From contig JALHOV010000006.1 of NCBI GenBank assembly GCA_022842865.1, positions 1 to 35,814 on the forward strand: DNA of 35,814 nt, read 5' to 3'. Positions 24,460-31,542 of the stretch are shown here, piece by piece; within the stretch, counting starts at the first letter, position 1; each line of letters starts with the position of its first letter. This stretch comes from Vulcanimicrobiota bacterium. GTDB taxonomy: Bacteria; Vulcanimicrobiota; Xenobia; Xenobiales; JADMJV01. The notes under the pieces were generated by a model. That model did not search any database and had not been told where the DNA came from. It saw nothing but the letters and a program-made list of their open reading frames with translations. The position numbers and the translations under genes were made by a program.

Positions 24460-25561
24460 CGAATACGCCGGAAAGCTGGGCGGAGTGGAGCAATACCTGG
24501 CCAACATCGTGCCCGCCTTGCGCCAGCGGGGACATCAAGTGGCGCTGCTTTACGAGCGACTGGCCCCCCGCGAGGGCCCGGAGTTTCTGGGCCTGTTTGA
24601 CCACCATTATCAGGACCTGGATGCAGCCCTGGCCGACTTTGAGGCCGAGGTGCTTTTTTTGCACCGGGTCTCTACCATCCGCCCCTATTTGGAGCTCGCC
24701 CAACGGCGCGTGCGCTACGTGCACGACCACGATTTGTGCTGTCCGCGCCGGCACAAATATTATGTCTGGAATGGCCAGGCCTGCCAACACAAAGCCGACT
24801 GGCGCTGCTGGCTGGATCTGGCCTTTGTGCGCCGAGACCGAGCCAGGCCGCTGGGCCTGGCCTGGGTTTCGCTGGCCGACCACCAGCAGGAACTGAAGGC
24901 TCACCAAAAGCTGGATGCCCTGCTGGTGGGCTCGCGCGCCATGCAAAACGAGCTGGCCATGAATGGCCTGACTCGAGCTCAAGTGGTGCCTCCCTTGATT
25001 CCCCTGGAGGAGCACGCCCCCGCCCCGGCCAGCCAGCCCCGCATTCTTTATGTCGGGCAGCTCATTCGCGGTAAGGGCGTCGATCTTTTGCTGTCCGCGC
25101 TGGAAGGTTTGCCCGGCGAGTGGAGCGCCTGCCTGGTGGGTGATGGCAACGCCCGGCCGGCTCTCGAGAAGCAAATCCTGCGCAAGGGCCTGACGGAACG
25201 GGTGCAGCTGGCGGGCTGGGTCTCGGCCGAGGAGCTTCATCAACATTACCAAGAAGCGCAACTGGTGGTGGTTCCGTCGAGATGGCCAGAACCTTTTGGA
25301 ATGGTGGGACTGGAGGCCATGAACTGGAGCAAACCGGTAGTCGGCTTTGACATCGGCGGCATTCCCGACTGGCTGGAACACGGCAAAACCGGCTGGCTGG
25401 TGCCGGCCGGCGACTGTCGCGCCCTGGGGGCGGCCATCCAGCATCTTTTGGAACGCCCGGAACTTTGCCAGCAACTGGGCCAACAGGCTCAGATCCGGCT
25501 GCGCGAGTCGTTCGGATTTGACCCCATGATCACTCGCCTGGAAGGGGTGTTGCGTGGTTGA
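24440..25561 (+). CDS. Family 4 glycosyltransferase
   Basis: The protein has 373 residues; GGGAGG precedes the ATG by about 7 bases, and the start overlaps the previous gene by 20 bases. It opens RILVVNEYAGKLGGVEQYL, has ILYVGQLIRGKGVDLLL in the donor domain, and ends with PEPFGMVGLEAMNWSKPVVG. A Cys/His-rich patch at ~95-120 (VHDHDLCCPRRHKYY, then CQHKADWRC) is seen in some GT4 relatives. Its function in the pathway is inferred from context only. Confidence 0.88.
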   Translation: MRILVVNEYAGKLGGVEQYLANIVPALRQRGHQVALLYERLAPREGPEFLGLFDHHYQDLDAALADFEAEVLFLHRVSTIRPYLELAQRRVRYVHDHDLCCPRRHKYYVWNGQACQHKADWRCWLDLAFVRRDRARPLGLAWVSLADHQQELKAHQKLDALLVGSRAMQNELAMNGLTRAQVVPPLIPLEEHAPAPASQPRILYVGQLIRGKGVDLLLSALEGLPGEWSACLVGDGNARPALEKQILRKGLTERVQLAGWVSAEELHQHYQEAQLVVVPSRWPEPFGMVGLEAMNWSKPVVGFDIGGIPDWLEHGKTGWLVPAGDCRALGAAIQHLLERPELCQQLGQQAQIRLRESFGFDPMITRLEGVLRG

Positions 25562-26696
25562 GTTTGGCGTCAGCACCTATGGCGCGGACGGAGGCCGTTC
25601 CGGCATCGGCTCCTACTTGAGCGAAATTTTACGCGTATGGGAGCGACAGGGCAAAACCCGCCGGTTGGAGTTGCTGCTCGACCCCGAAGAGGTCGATTAT
25701 TGGAGAGGAGTGGCTCCTTCGGCTCGGCAGCGCGTGCAGCCGCGCGGTTTGCGACGCAACGTGCCGGGAGTTCTCTGGCACCTGCTGATGTTGCCCTGGA
25801 TCGCCTGGAGACAGGGTTATCGTCGCTTGTTTTTGTGCGCCTCCAATCGACGCTCCCCCTGGTGGTGTCCCTGTCCGATGGTGGGCACAGTTCACGATCT
25901 GGCCGGTCTGCGCATGCCCGGTAAATACAGCCGCTGGCATCATCTTTACCTGAGCAAACTGCTTCCTCGCTTGATTCGGCGCCTGCGCGTGGTGCTCACG
26001 GTCAGTCAGGCCAGTGCGCGCGACATTGAGGAACTGGTCGGCATTCCGGCCGAGCGGGTGGTGGTCACCCCGTTGGCGGCCGATCTACAGCGCTTTTCCC
26101 CCGGGCCTCCCGCAGAAGCGCGCCAAAGACTGCAGGCAGATTACTCTTTGCCCGAACACTACGTGCTTTACCTGGCCCGCCTGGAGCATCCCGGCAAAGG
26201 TCATGTGCCTTTAATTGAAGCCTGGGACCGTCTGCTGGACGAGGTCGAAGTGAAAGCAGATCTGGTGTTGGCCGGCAGTCCCTGGGACGGCTATGCCGAG
26301 ATCGAGGCCGCCCTGGCCAAAGCCCGTCATCGCGAACGAATTCGTCTGCTGGGATTTGTCCAGCATGCCCACATTCCCGATCTCTACCGGGCCGCCGACG
26401 CGGTGGTCTTCCCCAGTTTTTACGAGGGTTTTGGCCTGCCCGTGCTGGAGGCCATGGGCTGCGGGCGCGCGCTGGCGTGTTCCAATCGCGCCTCCTTGCC
26501 GGAAGTGGCTGGCTCGGCCGCCCTGCTCTTTGACCCGGCCCAACCGACCGAGATCCGGGAGGCTCTGCAGCAACTTCTGCAAAACCCCGACCTGAAAGCA
26601 CGGTTGGAAGTGGCCGGGCTGCAACGCGCCCAATGTTTCTCCTGGGAAAAAACCGCCGATCAAACATGGACTGCTCTCACGAGCGAAAGGGAGTAA
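25554..26696 (+). CDS. Family 4 glycosyltransferase
   Basis: The protein has 380 residues from a GTG that overlaps the previous gene by 8 bases. It shows GGRSGIGSYLSEIL at the N-terminus, VGTVHDLAGLRMPG, VLTVSQASARDIEEL, YLARLEHPGKGH, and YEGFGLPVLEAMGCGRAL for the donor site. This resembles mannosyl- or rhamnosyl-type GT4 enzymes of the WbdB/MtfB style, but the donor is not certain. It is the last of the five GT4 genes, four bases upstream of the initiating transferase. Confidence 0.9.
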   Translation: MVEFGVSTYGADGGRSGIGSYLSEILRVWERQGKTRRLELLLDPEEVDYWRGVAPSARQRVQPRGLRRNVPGVLWHLLMLPWIAWRQGYRRLFLCASNRRSPWWCPCPMVGTVHDLAGLRMPGKYSRWHHLYLSKLLPRLIRRLRVVLTVSQASARDIEELVGIPAERVVVTPLAADLQRFSPGPPAEARQRLQADYSLPEHYVLYLARLEHPGKGHVPLIEAWDRLLDEVEVKADLVLAGSPWDGYAEIEAALAKARHRERIRLLGFVQHAHIPDLYRAADAVVFPSFYEGFGLPVLEAMGCGRALACSNRASLPEVAGSAALLFDPAQPTEIREALQQLLQNPDLKARLEVAGLQRAQCFSWEKTADQTWTALTSERE

Positions 26697-26699
26697 CCA

Positions 26700-27419
26700 A
26701 TGTCACGCTTAGAAATGGTCGAAGAACTCTATCGGCGCTATGGCGATCCCCAAATGGATCGGCAGCGACGAGTACGCTTTTTGTGGAAACGCTACGCCTG
26801 GGTGACCGTCATCGGCGGCGCTCGCCTGCTCAAACGGGCCGTTGATGTGAGCGCCTCAGGGTTGGGCATTCTGGTATTGAGTCCACTCTTTCTGCTGGTA
26901 GCCCTGGCCATCAAAGCCACCGATCGGGGCCCGGTGCTCTTCTGGCAAAGTCGGGTCGGACAATGGGGGCGTGAATTTCCCTTCCCCAAATTTCGCTCCA
27001 TGGTGGTCAACGCCGAAGCGCTCAAAGACCAACTGCTGCAACAGAACCAGCACGGGGAGAGCGTCACTTTTAAGATGAAAAAGGACCCCCGCATCACCTG
27101 GATCGGTCGTTTGATTCGACGCACCAGCATTGATGAGTTGCCACAACTCTGGTGCATCTTGCGCGGGGATATGTCGCTGGTGGGCCCCCGTCCCCCGGTC
27201 CCGCGCGAAGTCGCCGTCTACACTTTAAAGGACCGCCGACGCCTTGACGTCATTCCCGGGCTCACCTGCATCTGGCAGGTGGAGGGCCGTGGTGACGTTC
27301 CCTTTGACCAACAGGTGGAGATGGACCTGGCCTATATCGAAAGCCAATCGCTCTGGTTTGACATCAAACTGCTCTTGAAGACGGTTCCGGCCGTGCTCAC
27401 CGGTAAGGGAGCTTACTAA
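26700..27419 (+). CDS. Initiating phosphoglycosyl transferase (WbaP/PglC superfamily)
   Basis: The protein has 239 residues with an AAGGGAG site 7 bases upstream. It has the monotopic PGT core: a re-entrant hydrophobic helix (~50-70, SASGLGILVLSPLFLLVALA), DRGPVLFWQSRVG, FPKFRSM, the catalytic Asp145-Glu146 in TSIDELPQL, RGDMSLVGPRPP, IPGLTCIWQV and the closing DIKLLLKTV. These enzymes transfer a sugar-1-phosphate from a nucleotide sugar to undecaprenyl phosphate and start the repeat unit. It lacks the long N-terminal domain of full-size WbaP. The complete motif set is in contrast to the two following genes. Confidence 0.92.
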   Translation: MSRLEMVEELYRRYGDPQMDRQRRVRFLWKRYAWVTVIGGARLLKRAVDVSASGLGILVLSPLFLLVALAIKATDRGPVLFWQSRVGQWGREFPFPKFRSMVVNAEALKDQLLQQNQHGESVTFKMKKDPRITWIGRLIRRTSIDELPQLWCILRGDMSLVGPRPPVPREVAVYTLKDRRRLDVIPGLTCIWQVEGRGDVPFDQQVEMDLAYIESQSLWFDIKLLLKTVPAVLTGKGAY

Positions 27420-27420
27420 C

Positions 27421-28608
27421 TTGGGCCTGCTGGGGACTTCCTGGTGGCAGCGGTTGGGAGCCATTCCCTGCCTGCCCTTGCTGGCCTGGGAAGTGCTGCG
27501 CGGCCGCACCGCCCGCCGCCAACTGGTTTGCTGGGGTCCGTCGCAGTTGCTGCTGTGGATGCCGGACGATCAGGGGCCTTTGGGATTTTTCGCCCTTCTC
27601 AACCTGCTGGCGGGCACCATGGCCTGGGTGGGGCCCTCGCTGAGCTTGCGCGAACAAGCAGCCCAAGCCGATTCTCGCTGGTGCGATTTTTTGCCGGGGG
27701 TCTTCTCCTTGAGCGATCTGCGCCAGCGCACCGGCATCGCCTTTTCCGACCGAGCCGAAATCGAGGATCAATACGCCGCCACCCGGGGCCTCAAAAAAGA
27801 CCTGGCGCTGGTCGTGCGCTCCCTGCTGGTGAGCTGGCTGCCCCCGGCACCTCCGGTTTGTCCTGAGCGTTTGTCTCTCTTTGGCTTCAATCTGGCCAAT
27901 CCCACCATGGCGGAAGCCCTGGATCAGCTGGTGCAGTGGACGCAGGCTCCCCAGCCACGACTGGTGGGTTTCTTAAACGCTCACTGCATCAACGTCTCCT
28001 ATCGCAACTGCGAATACCGGGAGACCTTGCGCAACTGTGATTGGTTGCTGTCCGACGGCTTCGGCCTGCGCCTGGCCGGCTTGCTGCTGCAGCAACCCAT
28101 TCGTGACAACGTCAACGGTACCGATCTGTTTCCCCCTTTGTGCGACCGCCTTCAGGCCAACGCCACTCGGGTCTTTCTTTTTGGGGCCAAACCCGGAGTG
28201 GCCGAGGCGGTGGCCCAATGGATGGCCGTCCACGCACCCGGCCTGGAAGTAGTGGGTGTCCAACACGGCTTCCTGGCGGCCGACCAGCAGGAGCCATTCC
28301 TGCAGCGACTACAGCAGTGCCGACCCCAACTCACCCTGGTGGCGCTGGGGGTTCCTGCCCAGGAGCTGTGGCTGCAACGCAATCGAGAGAAACTTCCGCC
28401 CGGACTGTATCTGGCCGTGGGCGGGTTGTTCGATTTTTACAGCGGCCAGACCCCGCGAGCCCCCCAGTGGCTTCGGGAGATTGGCCTGGAGTGGGCCTAT
28501 CGTCTCTGGCAAGAACCTGGTCGCATGTGGAAGCGCTACCTGGTGGGAAATTTCGTGTTCGCCTTCCACGCCTGGAAAGAGTATAGAAAGCAGGGGATCC
28601 ATCGATGA
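27421..28608 (+). CDS. WecG/TagA/CpsF glycosyltransferase with degenerate PGT module at N-terminus
   Basis: The protein has 395 residues from TTG 27421, two bases after the PGT stop. Residues ~155-395 are a WecG/TagA (GT26) domain: FLNAHCINVSYRN, LLSDGFGLRLAG, NGTDLFPPL, FLFGAKPG and LGVPAQELWLQ. Such enzymes usually add the second sugar to the undecaprenyl-linked one. Residues ~50-140 align with the C-terminal half of the PGT gene upstream: NLLAGTMAWVGPS matches its ILRGDMSLVGPRP, FLPGVFSLSDLRQ matches its IPGLTCIWQV, and AEIEDQYAATRGLKKDLALV matches its closing helix. The Asp-Glu pair is replaced by Leu-Gly. It is a fusion of a dead PGT half and an intact glycosyltransferase. Confidence 0.82.
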   Translation: MGLLGTSWWQRLGAIPCLPLLAWEVLRGRTARRQLVCWGPSQLLLWMPDDQGPLGFFALLNLLAGTMAWVGPSLSLREQAAQADSRWCDFLPGVFSLSDLRQRTGIAFSDRAEIEDQYAATRGLKKDLALVVRSLLVSWLPPAPPVCPERLSLFGFNLANPTMAEALDQLVQWTQAPQPRLVGFLNAHCINVSYRNCEYRETLRNCDWLLSDGFGLRLAGLLLQQPIRDNVNGTDLFPPLCDRLQANATRVFLFGAKPGVAEAVAQWMAVHAPGLEVVGVQHGFLAADQQEPFLQRLQQCRPQLTLVALGVPAQELWLQRNREKLPPGLYLAVGGLFDFYSGQTPRAPQWLREIGLEWAYRLWQEPGRMWKRYLVGNFVFAFHAWKEYRKQGIHR

Positions 28609-30005
28609 ATTTCGAGTCCTATCCAGTCATCATCACGGCCTTGGGTCTGCGCGGCAATGGTCAGGAAGAAGAGCGGGCCTGGGACCTGATGCCGGTGGGC
28701 GATCGGCCCTGGATTCAACATCAGTTGGAGCACCTGATCCGCTGTGGTCAGAAGGATCTCACCTTTATTCTTTACCATGAGCCGGCCGCCATCCAGAAGC
28801 TGCTGGGCGACGGCGAACGTTGGGGAGCGACCATCCGCTACCGCCTGGCTACCGACCCGAAACAACCCCTGGCCTGCCTGCGCGCGGTCGATCTGGAAGG
28901 GCCGGTGGTGGTCGGCTCAAGCCTGGTGCTGGCCCCGCCCGAGCTTTTTCAGGCGGACTCAGCGCCCGCCTTGCTGAGCCTGCAGCAGCGGCCCCTACCC
29001 TGGCTGCGGCTGACTCCGGAACAATTTCGCGAGTCCGTTCGCGAGGACTGGCCTGCTCTTTTGGAGCGCCATCAGCCCGCTCAGTCCAGTTCCTGGGAGG
29101 AATACCAACTTCTCGACGGTCAAGACCTGCTGGCCCGCAATCAGGACTTCCTGACCAAGCACTGGCCGGTGCCACCGTTGGCCCGCGAAATCGAACCGGG
29201 TTGCTGGGTTGGCCGCGACGTGGTGCTGCATCCCAGCGTTCAAGTTACCCCTCCCTGTTACATCGGGTCCCACTGCCGGGTGGGCCGCTTAAGCCAGGTC
29301 GGTCCAGGAGCGGTGATTGGTGCCGGCTCGATTTTGGACGACAAGTGCGTGGTGGTCCATTCGGTGGTCACCCCCGGAACCTATCTGGGAGCCGGTCTAG
29401 AATTGCAGGAAATGACCGCCGGGCCCGGCTTTTTGCGGATGGCCGATGGCGACCCCATCCCCGTCCCTGACCCCAGTCTGCTGGGCTACAGTCGTCCCGC
29501 TTTCCGCTGGCGCCAACGAATCTGGCAGCGCACCCTGGCCTGGTGCTGCCTGCTGCTCTTTGCTCCCCTGCGCTGGCTCCGTTCGAAACCCGTGCAAACC
29601 GAGGCCATGAGTTTCGTGAGCGCCGGCCTGGCCGAGGACCCGGGCAGCTGGAAAGAGCAACACCTGGTCGGAAGCTTAACCCAGGTGACCAGCCTGCGCC
29701 AGCACTTTTGGCAGGTCTTTTTACCGGCGCTGCCCGCTTGCGCTCAGGGAAAGTTGGCGCTGGTGGGCTGCACGCCCCTGAATTCAGATAGCCTCAACTC
29801 CTGTCCAGCCTACCGTCGTCGTCGCTACCTTCGTCGCGGCCCCGGCCTGGTCAGCGAGGCGCTGGTGCAGTTTGGGCCCAGAGCGGACGAAGAAGAACGG
29901 GAACTGGCCGAAGCTCTCCAGGCTGCCCAGGGCGGAGGAGTCTACCCGCTGGCTCTGCTGGGCAAGTATCTGCTGGGGGTTCTAGCGGATGCGCCTCATC
30001 CTTAG
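28605..30005 (+). CDS. Degenerate sugar nucleotidyltransferase - left-handed helix - PGT-like fusion
   Basis: The protein has 466 residues; the ATG overlaps the previous stop (ATGA). Residues 1-190 resemble a GT-A sugar-1-phosphate nucleotidyltransferase (MPVGDRPWIQHQLEHLIRCG) but lack the G-x-G-T-R loop and the usual Lys. Residues ~200-275 are hexapeptide left-handed beta-helix repeats (GRDVVLHPSVQVTPPCYIGS, VGPGAVIGAGSILDD). Residues ~300-465 include a hydrophobic segment (TLAWCCLLLFAPLRWL) and a PGT-like tail: KLALVGCTPL, RRGPGLVSEALVQFG and a closing hydrophobic helix. At the catalytic Asp-Glu position the sequence reads Val-Phe. It is probably not an enzyme of either class and may act as a scaffold, a sensor of nucleotide sugar, or a partner of the active PGT. 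Confidence 0.7.
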   Translation: MNFESYPVIITALGLRGNGQEEERAWDLMPVGDRPWIQHQLEHLIRCGQKDLTFILYHEPAAIQKLLGDGERWGATIRYRLATDPKQPLACLRAVDLEGPVVVGSSLVLAPPELFQADSAPALLSLQQRPLPWLRLTPEQFRESVREDWPALLERHQPAQSSSWEEYQLLDGQDLLARNQDFLTKHWPVPPLAREIEPGCWVGRDVVLHPSVQVTPPCYIGSHCRVGRLSQVGPGAVIGAGSILDDKCVVVHSVVTPGTYLGAGLELQEMTAGPGFLRMADGDPIPVPDPSLLGYSRPAFRWRQRIWQRTLAWCCLLLFAPLRWLRSKPVQTEAMSFVSAGLAEDPGSWKEQHLVGSLTQVTSLRQHFWQVFLPALPACAQGKLALVGCTPLNSDSLNSCPAYRRRRYLRRGPGLVSEALVQFGPRADEEERELAEALQAAQGGGVYPLALLGKYLLGVLADAPHP

Positions 30006-31542
30006 CCTGGCCCTGGTATTTTGCCTGGGCCAACCGTGCTTCCCCCAACCCGTTCCCCATGAACCGAGGCCGGCCGCATCCGCCGGCTCTCGCTGGGAGG
30101 CGGATGAGCACGATAGCTACCTGACCTGGAACAAAGATCTGGAACCGAGCAACGCCTTGCGCCTGCATCTGGACGAATCCCTCGCTTTTGGTCTGCAGCA
30201 CAACCTGACGCTTTGGGTGGCCGAAGTGGAGCCGTCCCTGGCCAAAACCGAAGAGACGCTGGCGGCCGGGCTCTTTGACCCGCTCTTTCGCTCTCTGGTC
30301 TCGCGCGGAGGACTGTCCCAGCTCTTTGCTACCGATATTAACCAAATCCTCGGCTACAACCAGCAACTTTTGACGCGTGCCGGACTGGAACAAACCACCT
30401 CGATGGGCGTTCGCTACAGCGTCGAGTACCGCACCGGCACGGACAGTTTTCTGCAGAGCGCGTTGGGGCTGGGTGGCATCAGCAGACGAACTACCAGCAC
30501 CTTTTTTAATCTGGTGGTGCCGCTTTTGCGTGGCGCCGGTCGGGATGCCAACGAGGGGCCTTTGCGCGCCGCCGAGTTTCGCACCCGCAGAGCCACCTCT
30601 TTGCTTTCGGAGCGAACCCTGGAAACGGCCGCCCTGATCCAGAAGACCTATTGGGAGCTGGTGGCCAAGCGCAAGCAAATGGGCATACAGCTGCGAGCCC
30701 AATCCCACGCGCGGCGCTTGCGGACTTACCTGGAAATTGAGATTGCCGAAGGACGAGCAGCCCCGTATGAAGCCTTCGAAGCCGAACAGAATCTAGGTCT
30801 GATCGAAATCGAACTGGAGGATCGCCGGCGCGGTCTGATTTTGCAGGAGCAATATCTGCTGCGCGTCATGGGCCTGGACCCCAACCTGGGCAGGGTAGTG
30901 CCCCTGGACGACTTGAGCGCCCCCGACGAGCAAAGTTCGGATCTGCAGGCCTGGGTGGAAAAGGCTCTGGCCGGTCGTCCGGAAATCCGAGCGGCCCGCC
31001 TGGAAATCGAGGCCCTGCAAGCGGAAAGTGTCACCTTGACCAATCGCTTGCTGCCTCAGTTAGATCTGATCGGCGATTACCGCACCAGCACCGGCAGCAA
31101 CTTGTTGGGCACCGATGCCTGGCAGGTTTCGCTGCAATTGAGCCTGCCGATTGGCAATCACCAGGCACTGGCCCGGGCTGAGCGCAAGAACCTGGAACTG
31201 AAACAGGCGCAGCGGATCGTCGAGCGCTCCCTGCAAGACATCGTCAACGACACCAGCCTGGCCTACAAATCCCTCGGATTCCACCAAGAGAGATGGCGAA
31301 GAGCGCAAATGACTCGCAGTTACGCGCTGTTGCGCAGTCAGGCCGAAGGGGAACGCTTTTTGGCCGGTTTTACCCCCGCCCACCGGGTGGTCTTTGCTCA
31401 ACAATATGAAGTCCTGTCCCTTCAGAAGGAAGCCGAGGCCAAGCTCGACTACACGCTCTCCCGAGTCGACCTGGAGAGAGCGGTGGGGGCTGCCCTTCCC
31501 GAACTGCTGGAGAAAGCTCGCCGAACGGGAGAAGGCCCTTGA
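29989..31542 (+). CDS. TolC-family outer-membrane channel protein
   Basis: The protein has 517 residues, overlapping the previous gene by 17 bases. A signal peptide (MRLILSLALVFCLGQPCFPQ) is followed by two repeats of long amphipathic helices, typical of the outer-membrane efflux protein family: LHLDESLAFGLQHNLTLWV, LIQKTYWELVAKRKQMGIQL, RPEIRAARLEIEALQAESV and VSLQLSLPIGNHQALARAER. It forms or resembles a trimeric channel across outer membrane and periplasm. No Wza/OPX-type channel gene is visible, so it may be the export route for the polysaccharide. Its place between the assembly genes and the regulator supports co-expression. Confidence 0.88.
   Translation: MRLILSLALVFCLGQPCFPQPVPHEPRPAASAGSRWEADEHDSYLTWNKDLEPSNALRLHLDESLAFGLQHNLTLWVAEVEPSLAKTEETLAAGLFDPLFRSLVSRGGLSQLFATDINQILGYNQQLLTRAGLEQTTSMGVRYSVEYRTGTDSFLQSALGLGGISRRTTSTFFNLVVPLLRGAGRDANEGPLRAAEFRTRRATSLLSERTLETAALIQKTYWELVAKRKQMGIQLRAQSHARRLRTYLEIEIAEGRAAPYEAFEAEQNLGLIEIELEDRRRGLILQEQYLLRVMGLDPNLGRVVPLDDLSAPDEQSSDLQAWVEKALAGRPEIRAARLEIEALQAESVTLTNRLLPQLDLIGDYRTSTGSNLLGTDAWQVSLQLSLPIGNHQALARAERKNLELKQAQRIVERSLQDIVNDTSLAYKSLGFHQERWRRAQMTRSYALLRSQAEGERFLAGFTPAHRVVFAQQYEVLSLQKEAEAKLDYTLSRVDLERAVGAALPELLEKARRTGEGP

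Noticed and set aside
24050-25576. Long minus-strand open frame (508 codons) across two GT4 genes
   Set aside because: Both GT4 genes on the plus strand are complete with full motif sets. The antisense product is a mixture without domain signal, as expected from high GC and codon bias.
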